From Streptomyces morookaense (GTDB lineage: Bacteria; Actinomycetota; Actinomycetes; Streptomycetales; Streptomycetaceae): DNA of 64,000 bases. Below are positions 52,372-59,778 of this stretch, in pieces; positions within the stretch are counted from its first letter, which is position 1; each line of letters begins with the position of its first letter. The position numbers and the translations under genes were made by a program. Below the pieces are notes generated by a model that did not search any database, was not told the DNA's origin, and saw only the letters and a list, made by a program, of their open reading frames with translations. The DNA is taken from positions 55,051-119,050 of the forward strand of contig NZ_JABBXF010000041.1 in NCBI RefSeq assembly GCF_013030945.1. The letters run 5' to 3'.

Positions 52372-53466
52372 GTGCATGTCGTACTCGCCGGCGGGGGGAC
52401 CGCCGGCCACATCGAGCCCGCGCTCGCCCTCGCGGACGCCCTGCGCAGGCAGGACCCGACCGTGGGGATCACGGCGCTCGGCACGGAGCGGGGCCTGGAG
52501 ACCCGTCTGGTGCCCGAGCGGGGCTATGAGCTGGGGCTGATCCCCGCCGTGCCGCTGCCCCGCAAGCCCACGCCCGAGCTGATCACCGTCCCCGGGCGGC
52601 TGCGCGGCACCATCAAGGCCGCCGAGCAGATCCTGGAGCGCACCAAGGCGGATTGCGTGGTCGGCTTCGGCGGCTATGTGGCGCTGCCGGGCTACCTGGC
52701 CGCCAAGCGGCGCGGGGTGCCCATCATCGTCCACGAGGCCAACGCCCGTCCCGGCCTGGCCAACAAGATCGGCTCGCGCTACGCCGCCTCGGTGGCGGTG
52801 AGCACCCCGGACAGCAAGCTGCGCAACGCCCGTTATGTCGGCATCCCGCTGCGCCGCTCCATCGCCACGCTGGACCGGGCGGCCCTGCGCTTCGAGGCGC
52901 GGGCGGCCTTCGGGCTCGACCCCAACCTGCCGACGCTGCTGGTCTCCGGCGGCTCGCAGGGCGCCCGCCGGCTGAACGAGGTCGTCCAGGCGGCCGTGCC
53001 GTTCCTCCAGCGTTCCGGCATCCAGGTGCTGCACGCGGTCGGCCCGAAGAACGAGCTGCCGCACGTGGACAACATGCCTGGAATGCCCCCCTATGTCCCG
53101 GTACCGTATCTGGACCGGATGGATCTTGCGTACGCCGCGGCCGACATGATGCTCTGCCGCGCGGGCGCGATGACCGTCGCCGAACTGTCGGCCGTCGGCC
53201 TCCCCGCGGCCTACGTCCCGCTGCCCATCGGCAACGGCGAGCAGCGACTCAACGCCCAGCCGGTGGTCAAGGCCGGCGGCGGTCTGCTGGTCGACGACGC
53301 GGAACTGACCCCCGAGTGGGTGCAGAGCCAGGTGCTCCCGGTGCTCGGCGACCCGCACCGGCTGTACGAGATGTCCCGCGCCGCCGCCGAGTTCGGCCGC
53401 CGGGACGCCGACGAGCTGCTGGTCGGCATGGTGTACGAGGCGATTGCCGCACACAGAGCGGGCTGA
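52372..53466 (+). CDS. murG: UDP-GlcNAc:lipid I GlcNAc transferase MurG
   Basis: Converts lipid I to lipid II on the cytoplasmic face. 364 residues in a GT-B fold. N-terminal VLAGGGTAGHIEPALALADAL, VVGFGGYVALPGYLAA near 95, IIVHEANARPGLANK near 120, LLVSGGSQGARRLNE near 183, then CRAGAMTVAELSAVGLPAAYVPLP near 265 with GEQRLNAQ, the UDP-GlcNAc site. GTG 52372 begins 6 bp after ftsW; GGAGAGCGGTGA serves as the ribosome site. Confidence 0.97.
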   Translation: MHVVLAGGGTAGHIEPALALADALRRQDPTVGITALGTERGLETRLVPERGYELGLIPAVPLPRKPTPELITVPGRLRGTIKAAEQILERTKADCVVGFGGYVALPGYLAAKRRGVPIIVHEANARPGLANKIGSRYAASVAVSTPDSKLRNARYVGIPLRRSIATLDRAALRFEARAAFGLDPNLPTLLVSGGSQGARRLNEVVQAAVPFLQRSGIQVLHAVGPKNELPHVDNMPGMPPYVPVPYLDRMDLAYAAADMMLCRAGAMTVAELSAVGLPAAYVPLPIGNGEQRLNAQPVVKAGGGLLVDDAELTPEWVQSQVLPVLGDPHRLYEMSRAAAEFGRRDADELLVGMVYEAIAAHRAG

Positions 53467-53494
53467 CGGCCCGTAGAGGCAGGAGGCTGGGAGC

Positions 53495-54355
53495 GTGGCC
53501 GGACCGACGACCGCCCGGCGCGGTGGCGAGAAGAGCAACAAGCAGAAGTCTTCGAAGTCAGCGCGGAAACCGGGGTCGTCCGGCCCGCCCCGGCCCGGCG
53601 GCAAGCCCCGCAAGGGCCGCCCCCGCATCCCCCGGCCCCGCCCCTCCGGGCTGTCCCGGCGCCGCAGGATCGTCGTCTGGGCGGCGGGCGCGGTGCTGGC
53701 GGGCGCCGCCTCCGTCTGGGCGCTGTACGGGGCCGCCTGGCTGCGCGTCAGCCAGGTGGAGGTCGAGGGCACGAAGGTGCTGACGGCCGACGAGGTCCGC
53801 GCGGCCGCCCGGGTGCCGCTCGGCGAGCCGCTGGTCTCGGTGGACACCGACGCCATCGCGGACCGGCTGCGCGAGGGGCTGCCCAGGATCCGGACGGTCG
53901 ATGTCGAACGGTCCTGGCCGCACGCAATCAGTCTCAAAGTGACCGAGCGGCAACCCCAAGTGGTGCTCGAAAAGGGCGGCAAGTTCATCGAAATCGACTC
54001 CATGGGCGTGCGGTTCGCCACAGTCGATCAGGTCCCGCAGGGTGCCACGCGGCTGCTGATGGACCCCCAGGACACGCCCGGCGCCGGCGGTTTCGGCGCC
54101 GGCCGGCTCGAACGCGAGGCCGTCGAGGTCATGGGCGACCTGCCCCCCGGGGTCCGCAGGGACACCACCGCCGTCCGCGTACGCTCGTACGACTCCATCA
54201 CCCTGGAGCTGACGGGCGGCAGGACGGTGGTCTGGGGCAGCAGCGAGCGGGGCGAGGCGAAAGCCCGTACGCTCACGGCATTGCTCAAGGCCGCAAGGGG
54301 CGCGAACCACTTCGATGTGAGCGCTCCGAGCGCCCCCGCGGTGTCCGGGAGTTGA
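53495..54355 (+). CDS. ftsQ: Cell division protein FtsQ
   Basis: 286 residues. A 58-residue Lys/Arg/Pro-rich cytoplasmic tail, one transmembrane helix (about 59-80), then the POTRA domain starting RVSQVEVEGTKVLTADEVRAAA and ending ISLKVTERQPQVVLEKGG, followed by the FtsQ beta domain. It scaffolds FtsL and the divisome at the septum. GTG 53495 has GGAGG about 9 nt upstream; 28 bp separate it from murG. Confidence 0.93.
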   Translation: MAGPTTARRGGEKSNKQKSSKSARKPGSSGPPRPGGKPRKGRPRIPRPRPSGLSRRRRIVVWAAGAVLAGAASVWALYGAAWLRVSQVEVEGTKVLTADEVRAAARVPLGEPLVSVDTDAIADRLREGLPRIRTVDVERSWPHAISLKVTERQPQVVLEKGGKFIEIDSMGVRFATVDQVPQGATRLLMDPQDTPGAGGFGAGRLEREAVEVMGDLPPGVRRDTTAVRVRSYDSITLELTGGRTVVWGSSERGEAKARTLTALLKAARGANHFDVSAPSAPAVSGS

Positions 54356-54408
54356 CGCCGCGTAGGTCCGGCCAGCACCCTGGCTGGCTACGGCTATGGG
54401 TGATCACA

Positions 54409-54414
54409 TAGGGT
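54409..54414 (+). promoter_or_regulatory. Candidate ftsZ promoter -10 (TAGGGT), distal
   Basis: TAGGGT lies 182 bp upstream of ftsZ, with TGGCTA at an 18-nt spacer as a weak -35. In Streptomyces, ftsZ is known to be read from several promoters in this gap. Confidence 0.35.
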
Positions 54415-54445
54415 GAAAAGAAAAACGGGAGGTTCGGCGTGTTCG

Positions 54446-54475
54446 TTGAACGCGCGCGCCTTGTCGACTTAGTGT
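54446..54475 (+). promoter_or_regulatory. Candidate ftsZ promoter, proximal (TTGAAC-18-TAGTGT)
   Basis: A -35 TTGAAC (54446-54451) and -10 TAGTGT (54470-54475) separated by 18 nt; transcription would start near 54482, upstream of the palindrome at 54512. Confidence 0.45.
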
Positions 54476-54502
54476 CCTGGTTCAGAGAACCCAGGGAACA
54501 GT

Positions 54503-54507
54503 GACAC
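54503..54507 (+). promoter_or_regulatory. GACAC motif (WhiA-type site) upstream of ftsZ
   Basis: GACAC is the core recognised by the sporulation regulator WhiA, which is known to activate ftsZ in Streptomyces. A single 5-bp match, so support comes from location only. Confidence 0.35.
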
Positions 54508-54511
54508 CGGT

Positions 54512-54536
54512 AACCCTAAACTTCAACGTTAGGGTT
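54512..54536. promoter_or_regulatory. Palindrome AACCCTAA-N9-TTAGGGTT upstream of ftsZ
   Basis: A perfect 8-bp inverted repeat with a 9-bp spacer, 60 bp before the ftsZ start. It could be a protein operator or an RNA hairpin in the ftsZ leader. It is AT-richer than its surroundings. Confidence 0.55.
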
Positions 54537-54595
54537 CGGGTCGGCATTGAGAACCGCCCCCAGGCATACGTAACTCGAGGCGAGAGGCCTTCGAC

Positions 54596-55837
54596 GTGGC
54601 AGCACCGCAGAACTACCTCGCAGTCATCAAGGTCGTCGGCATCGGCGGCGGTGGCGTGAACGCCATCAACCGGATGATCGAGGTCGGTCTCAAGGGCGTC
54701 GAGTTCATCGCGATCAACACCGATGCACAGGCCCTGCTGATGAGCGACGCCGATGTGAAACTCGATGTCGGCCGTGAGCTCACCCGTGGCCTCGGTGCCG
54801 GCGCCAACCCCGACGTCGGCCGCAAGGCCGCCGAGGACCACCGCGAGGAGATCGAGGAGGTCCTCAAGGGGGCCGACATGGTCTTCGTGACGGCCGGTGA
54901 GGGCGGCGGCACCGGCACCGGCGGCGCGCCCGTCGTGGCCAACATCGCCCGCTCGCTGGGCGCCCTGACGATCGGTGTGGTCACCCGGCCGTTCACCTTC
55001 GAGGGCCGCCGCCGCGCCAACCAGGCGGAGGACGGCATCGCGGGGCTGCGCGACGAGGTCGACACCCTCATCGTCATCCCCAACGACCGGCTGCTGTCCA
55101 TCTCGGACCGCCAGGTCAGCGTGCTGGACGCGTTCAAGTCCGCGGACCAGGTGCTGCTGTCGGGCGTCCAGGGCATCACCGACCTGATCACCACCCCGGG
55201 TCTGATCAACCTCGACTTCGCCGACGTCAAGTCCGTGATGTCCGAGGCCGGCTCGGCCCTCATGGGCATCGGTTCGGCCCGCGGCGACGACCGCGCGGTG
55301 GCCGCGGCCGAGATGGCGATCTCCTCGCCGCTGCTGGAGGCGTCCATCGACGGCGCCCGTGGCGTCCTGCTCTCCATCTCCGGCGGCTCGGACCTCGGTC
55401 TCTTCGAGATCAACGAGGCCGCGCAGCTGGTCAGCGAGGCCGCCCACCCCGAGGCCAACATCATCTTCGGTGCCGTCATCGACGACGCCCTGGGCGACGA
55501 GGTCCGCGTCACGGTCATCGCCGCCGGCTTCGACGGCGGACAGCCGCCGGCCAAGGGCAGCCGCGACAAGGTGCTGGGCTCCCCCTACGGTTCCGGCCGC
55601 GAGGAGAGCACCGCCTCCACCCCGGCCCCCGGCCGCCCGGCCACCGCGCCGGAGACGCAGTCCCGTCCGTCCTTCGGCGGTCTCGGCAATGTGACCCCGC
55701 GCACCGAGGAGCCCGCACCGGTGGACCCGTCCCCGGTCGCCGAGGTGCCCCCGCCGCCGGCCCCGCCCATCCCGCCGGCCCGTCCGTACCAGGACTCGAC
55801 GGCCGAGGAACTGGACGTCCCGGACTTCCTCAAGTAA
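54596..55837 (+). CDS. ftsZ: Cell division GTPase FtsZ
   Basis: The tubulin-like protein that forms the Z-ring and the Z-ladders of sporulating hyphae. 413 residues. GGGGVNAINRM near 19-29, the tubulin signature GEGGGTGTGGAP near 101-112, T7 loop NLDFADVKSVM near 205 (synergy Asp), then a variable Pro-rich linker (about 320-400) and the C-terminal DVPDFLK peptide that recruits SepF and other partners. GTG 54596 follows GAGGCGAGAGG. It has its own promoter region of 240 bp. Confidence 0.98.
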   Translation: MAAPQNYLAVIKVVGIGGGGVNAINRMIEVGLKGVEFIAINTDAQALLMSDADVKLDVGRELTRGLGAGANPDVGRKAAEDHREEIEEVLKGADMVFVTAGEGGGTGTGGAPVVANIARSLGALTIGVVTRPFTFEGRRRANQAEDGIAGLRDEVDTLIVIPNDRLLSISDRQVSVLDAFKSADQVLLSGVQGITDLITTPGLINLDFADVKSVMSEAGSALMGIGSARGDDRAVAAAEMAISSPLLEASIDGARGVLLSISGGSDLGLFEINEAAQLVSEAAHPEANIIFGAVIDDALGDEVRVTVIAAGFDGGQPPAKGSRDKVLGSPYGSGREESTASTPAPGRPATAPETQSRPSFGGLGNVTPRTEEPAPVDPSPVAEVPPPPAPPIPPARPYQDSTAEELDVPDFLK

Positions 55838-55865
55838 GCGACCAGGAACGGGTGAACGGGCCCAC

Positions 55866-56621
55866 GTGATAGGGCAGCAGCACACAGTGCCCCCCGCAGC
55901 ACATACGGCACACGCACGCGGCGCGCACTTCGCCTTCACCGACAGGTGGGGCGGAGTGAGCGCCGCTCCGTATGCGGAGCTCAACCTCGGCGGCGCGGTC
56001 GGCGACGACCCGGAGGCCGTCCTGGCCAACCGGGCGCGTGCGGCCGGGGCCCTCGGGCTCGACCCGGCGGCGGTCGTCTGGATGAACCAGGTGCACGGCC
56101 GCGATGTGGCCGTGGTGGATGGACCCTGGCGGACCGGTGAGATCCCGGCCGTCGACGCCGTGGTGACGGCCCGTCGGGGCCTGGCCCTCGCGGTGCTGAC
56201 CGCCGACTGCACCCCGGTGCTGCTGGCGGACCCGGTCGCCGGGGTCGCGGGCGCGGCCCATGCCGGCCGGCCGGGACTCGTCGCCGGTGTCGTGCCGGCC
56301 GTGGTCGAGGCCATGACCGGGCTCGGCGCCGAGCCGGACCGGATCGTCGCCCACCTCGGCCCCTCGGTCTGCGGACTCTGCTACGAGGTGCCGGCGGCCA
56401 TGCGCGACGAGGTCGCCGCGGTGGTCCCGGAGGCCCGGGCCACCACCCGGCAGGGCACCCCGGCCGTGGACGTGGCCCGGGGCGTCGCCGCCCAGCTCGC
56501 CCGGCTGGGCGTCACGGTCGGCGGGAGATCCGGCGTCTGCACGCTGGAGTCCGCGGACCACTTCTCCTACCGACGCGAGCGCATGACGGGGCGACTCGCC
56601 AGTTATGTCTGGCTGGACTGA
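55866..56621 (+). CDS. pgeF: PgeF/YfiH laccase-domain protein
   Basis: 251 residues, DUF152/Cu-oxidase_4 family. In other bacteria members edit peptidoglycan precursors (removing wrongly incorporated L-Ser) and some are purine nucleoside phosphorylases. The Zn-binding His-Cys-His triad is visible: NQVHGRDVAVVD near 75, LTADCTPVLLAD near 115 and GAAHAGRPGLVAGV near 132; GPSVCGLCYEV follows near 165. GTG 55866 lies 28 bp after ftsZ; a GTG at 55887 is an alternative. Conserved partner of ftsZ in gram-positives. Confidence 0.92.
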   Translation: MIGQQHTVPPAAHTAHARGAHFAFTDRWGGVSAAPYAELNLGGAVGDDPEAVLANRARAAGALGLDPAAVVWMNQVHGRDVAVVDGPWRTGEIPAVDAVVTARRGLALAVLTADCTPVLLADPVAGVAGAAHAGRPGLVAGVVPAVVEAMTGLGAEPDRIVAHLGPSVCGLCYEVPAAMRDEVAAVVPEARATTRQGTPAVDVARGVAAQLARLGVTVGGRSGVCTLESADHFSYRRERMTGRLASYVWLD

Positions 56622-56624
56622 GCA

Positions 56625-57344
56625 GTGACGGACCGTAGAACCCAACTGGCCGGGAACCTCGCCCGGGTGGAGGAACGTATCGCCGCCGCCTGCGCCGCGG
56701 CCGGCCGGCCGCGGGACGAGGTGACGCTCATCGTGGTCACCAAGACCTACCCGGCGAGCGACGTCCGCCTCCTCGCGGAGCTGGGGGTCCGTCACGTCGC
56801 CGAGAACCGCGACCAGGACGCCGCTCCCAAGGCGGCGGAGTGTTCGGATCTGCCTCTGACTTGGCATTTTGTTGGTCAATTGCAGACAAACAAAGTGCGT
56901 TCGGTGGTCCGGTACGCCGACGTCGTGCACTCCGTCGACCGAACCCGACTGGTCACGGCGCTCTCGACGGCCGCGGTGAACGCGGGCCGGGAGCTCGACT
57001 GCCTGGTCCAGGTGGCACTTGACGCGGAGTCGGGCGAGCGGGGCGAGCGCGGCGGAGCGGCACCGGACGGGGTGGCGGAACTGGCCGACGCCCTCGCGTC
57101 GGCCGAAGGGCTGCGACCCGCAGGACTGATGACGGTTGCTCCACTTGCCGGGCCGTTCGCGGGACGGCCGCGGGCGGCCTTCGAGCGGCTGATGGAAATC
57201 TCAACGGACCTGCGCGCGGCCCATCCTGCTGCGAACATGGTGTCAGCAGGGATGAGCGCGGACCTCGAAGAAGCCGTTGCGGCCGGTGCGACACATGTAC
57301 GTGTCGGCTCGGCGGTACTCGGAGTCCGACCCCGGCTCGGGTAA
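56625..57344 (+). CDS. YggS-family PLP-binding protein
   Basis: A 239-residue pyridoxal-phosphate homeostasis protein, single TIM-barrel. The PLP lysine is in IVVTKTYP near residue 38; HFVGQLQTNKVR near 85 and a late VSAGMSADLEEAVAAGATHVRVGSAVLG (phosphate site) are diagnostic. Starts 3 bp after pgeF and is probably coupled. Codons for residues around 80-92 are strikingly AT-rich compared with the rest of the gene. Confidence 0.95.
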   Translation: MTDRRTQLAGNLARVEERIAAACAAAGRPRDEVTLIVVTKTYPASDVRLLAELGVRHVAENRDQDAAPKAAECSDLPLTWHFVGQLQTNKVRSVVRYADVVHSVDRTRLVTALSTAAVNAGRELDCLVQVALDAESGERGERGGAAPDGVAELADALASAEGLRPAGLMTVAPLAGPFAGRPRAAFERLMEISTDLRAAHPAANMVSAGMSADLEEAVAAGATHVRVGSAVLGVRPRLG

Positions 57345-57464
57345 CGTCGCCAAGAAGTCGGACCACAGCAGAAAATATGGTCATTCCCGTCAAAAGGCGG
57401 GTGGACCACGTGGATCCGGGCCCGTTGACGGAGCCGATCCACCACAGAGCGGAGGACGCAGAGA

Positions 57465-58073
57465 ATGGCCGGCGCGATGCGCAAGATGGCGGTCTACCTC
57501 GGCCTCGTGGAGGACGATGGGTACGACGGCCCGGGGTTCGACCCCGACGACGAGTTCGAGCCCGAGCCGGAGCCCGACCGGCGTCGGCAGCACCAGACCC
57601 ACCAAACCCAACAGGCGCAATCGGACGAACCGGTTCGAGTCGCCCAGCCGCCCGCCCAGCGCGAACCGGCTCCGCTCGTAGCGGAAACGGGACGACCCGC
57701 CCGAATCGCCCCCGTGTCGTCCATCACACCCGAACGCCACTCTCTGGAGAAGAACGCACCGGTGATCATGCCCAAGGTTGTGTCCGAGCGGGAGCCCTAC
57801 CGCATCACGACATTGCACCCCCGGACCTACAACGAGGCCCGTACCATCGGGGAACACTTCCGCGAAGGTACTCCGGTGATCATGAATCTCACGGAGATGG
57901 ACGACACCGACGCGAAGCGACTTGTCGACTTTGCGGCCGGTCTGGTCTTCGGACTGCACGGCAGCATCGAGCGGGTGACGCAGAAGGTGTTCCTGCTGTC
58001 TCCTGCTAACGTCGATGTCACGGCGGAGGACAAGGCCCGCATCGCAGAGGGTGGGTTCTTCAACCAGAGCTGA
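57465..58073 (+). CDS. sepF: Cell division protein SepF
   Basis: 202 residues. An N-terminal amphipathic membrane helix (MAGAMRKMAVYLGLVEDD), an acidic then Gln-rich disordered linker (residues 20-100), and the C-terminal SepF domain with NEARTIGEHFREGTPVIMNLTEMDDTDAKRLVDFAAGLVFGLHGSIERV. It anchors FtsZ to the membrane in gram-positives lacking FtsA, as here (no ftsA in the cluster). ATG 57465 follows CGGAGGA. Confidence 0.96.
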   Translation: MAGAMRKMAVYLGLVEDDGYDGPGFDPDDEFEPEPEPDRRRQHQTHQTQQAQSDEPVRVAQPPAQREPAPLVAETGRPARIAPVSSITPERHSLEKNAPVIMPKVVSEREPYRITTLHPRTYNEARTIGEHFREGTPVIMNLTEMDDTDAKRLVDFAAGLVFGLHGSIERVTQKVFLLSPANVDVTAEDKARIAEGGFFNQS

Positions 58074-58150
58074 GACGCAAGACCGGGCAATCCGGGCAAA
58101 CGGCCAGTCAGGCCGAGCAGTACGAGCAACAGGGGAGAGGGACGCGCGAG

Positions 58151-58435
58151 ATGGGAATCGCACAGCAGGTGATCTACATCGCGCTGTACTGCTTCCTGAT
58201 CGTGCTGATCTTCCGACTGGTGATGGACTACGTCTTCCAGTTCGCCCGCTCATGGCAACCCGGTAAGGCGATGGTGGTCCTCCTGGAGGCCACCTACACT
58301 GTCACCGATCCGCCACTCAAGCTTCTGCGGCGGGTCATCCCGCCGCTGCGTCTCGGGGGCGTGGCGCTCGACCTGTCCTTCTTCGTACTGATGATCATCG
58401 TCTACATCCTGATCACCGTCGTGAGCCGGCTGTGA
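58151..58435 (+). CDS. YggT-family (YlmG) membrane protein
   Basis: 94 residues with two transmembrane helices (about 8-30 and 70-90) and the YggT motif DPPLKLLRRVIPPLRLGGVALDLS. Conserved between sepF and divIVA in gram-positives; linked to septation or nucleoid and chloroplast-type division functions in homologues, with the mechanism unclear. ATG 58151 follows GGGGAGAGGG. Confidence 0.93.
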   Translation: MGIAQQVIYIALYCFLIVLIFRLVMDYVFQFARSWQPGKAMVVLLEATYTVTDPPLKLLRRVIPPLRLGGVALDLSFFVLMIIVYILITVVSRL

Positions 58436-58496
58436 ACGCGGCTGTGAACGATACGGTCTTGCCGATTGCCGACGACTACGTTGAGGTGAAGAAGAG

Positions 58497-59651
58497 ATGC
58501 CGCTGAGCCCCGAGGACGTGCGGAACAAGCAGTTCACGACCGTCCGTCTCCGAGAAGGCTATGACGAGGACGAGGTCGATGCCTTTCTCGACGAGGTCGA
58601 GGCCGAACTGACCCGCCTGCTCCGGGAGAACGAGGACCTGCGCGCCAAGCTGGCCGCCGCCACGCGGGCCGCCGCGCAGAACCAGCAGCAGAACATGCGC
58701 AAGCCCGAGCCGCAGGATCAACGGCCCGGCGCTCCGGTGCCCGCTGCCATATCCGGACCGCAGCCTGTGCCGCCGAACCAGCAGCAGATGGGCGGCCCGC
58801 CGCAGCTTCCGGGCGGTGCCCCGCAGCTGCCGGCCGGCCCCGGCGGACACGGCCACGGCCCGCAGGGTCCCCACGGTCCCGGCCCGATGGGCCAGAACGG
58901 ACCGATGGGCGGCCCCATGGGCGGACCCATGGGACAGAACGGTCCGATGGGTCAGAACGGACCGATGGGGCAGAACCCCATGGGCCAGGGCGGCCCCATG
59001 GGCGGTCCTCAGCTGCCGCAGCCGGGCCAGGGCCCGGGTGGCGACAGCGCGGCCCGCGTCCTCTCGCTCGCGCAGCAGACCGCCGACCAGGCGATCGCGG
59101 AGGCCCGTTCCGAGGCCAACAAGATCGTCGGCGAGGCGCGCAGCCGTGCCGAGGGTCTGGAGCGGGACGCCCGTGCCAAGGCGGACGCCCTGGAGCGGGA
59201 CGCGCAGGAGAAGCACCGGGTGGCGATGGGCTCGCTGGAGTCCGCCCGCGCCACGCTGGAGCGCAAGGTCGAGGACCTGCGCGGCTTCGAGCGCGAGTAC
59301 CGCACCCGGCTGAAGTCCTATCTGGAGAGCCAGCTGCGTCAGCTGGAGAACCAGGCGGACGACTCGCTGGCGCCGCCGCGCACCCCGGCCGCCGCGTCGC
59401 TGCCGCCGGCCCCCTCGATGAGCGGGTCGATGGCCTCGGCCGGTGCCGGTATGGGCGGTCACTCCATGGGCGGCAACCAGTCCATGGGCGGCCACGGCGG
59501 TCCGTCGACGGGTGCCCCGTCGTACGGCGGTCAGCAGCAGATGTCGCCTGCGATGACCCAGCCGATGGCACCGGTGCGGCCGCAGGGCCCGCAGCCGATG
59601 CAGGCGCCTTCGCCGATGCGTGGGTTCCTCATCGATGAGGACGACAACTGA
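58497..59651 (+). CDS. divIVA: Polarity/tip-growth protein DivIVA
   Basis: The coiled-coil protein that marks hyphal tips and directs apical growth in Streptomyces; essential there. 384 residues. The N-terminal DivIVA domain (SPEDVRNKQFTTVRLREGYDEDEVDAFLDEVEAEL) binds membranes; residues 60-180 are a Gln/Pro/Gly-Met-rich linker with GPMGQN/GPMGG repeats; residues 185-285 form the long second coiled coil (ARVLSLAQQTADQAIAEA onward); the tail is Met/Gly/Ser-rich and ends FLIDEDDN. ATG 58497 follows AAGAAGAG. Monocistronic end of the cluster. Confidence 0.97.
   Translation: MPLSPEDVRNKQFTTVRLREGYDEDEVDAFLDEVEAELTRLLRENEDLRAKLAAATRAAAQNQQQNMRKPEPQDQRPGAPVPAAISGPQPVPPNQQQMGGPPQLPGGAPQLPAGPGGHGHGPQGPHGPGPMGQNGPMGGPMGGPMGQNGPMGQNGPMGQNPMGQGGPMGGPQLPQPGQGPGGDSAARVLSLAQQTADQAIAEARSEANKIVGEARSRAEGLERDARAKADALERDAQEKHRVAMGSLESARATLERKVEDLRGFEREYRTRLKSYLESQLRQLENQADDSLAPPRTPAAASLPPAPSMSGSMASAGAGMGGHSMGGNQSMGGHGGPSTGAPSYGGQQQMSPAMTQPMAPVRPQGPQPMQAPSPMRGFLIDEDDN
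58887..59010 (+). repeat. In-frame GPMGQN/GPMGG tandem repeats in divIVA
   Basis: Imperfect 12-18 nt direct repeats coding Gly-Pro-Met-Gly units in the linker between the two coiled coils. Such repeats change copy number easily without loss of frame. Confidence 0.75.
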
Positions 59652-59666
59652 CGGCAGTCAGCCGAC

Positions 59667-59712
59667 ATATGGGCCGGGGCCCCTGGGATTTCCCAGGGGC
59701 CCCGGCCCATAT
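59667..59712. terminator. Terminator hairpin after divIVA
   Basis: A perfect 22-bp stem with a TT loop, 16 bp after the divIVA stop, between convergent genes. One of the strongest hairpins in the window. Confidence 0.9.
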
Positions 59713-59737
59713 CCGTGCTCCCTCTCGGGGCAAGCGA

Positions 59738-59767
59738 ACGCCCCCGGCGCCGAAGCGCCGGGGGCGT
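59738..59767 (-). terminator. Terminator hairpin after ileS
   Basis: A 13-bp perfect stem whose loop reads TTCG on the ileS strand (an exceptionally stable UUCG tetraloop), 12 bp after the ileS stop. Confidence 0.88.
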
Positions 59768-59778
59768 CAGCTTTCGGG

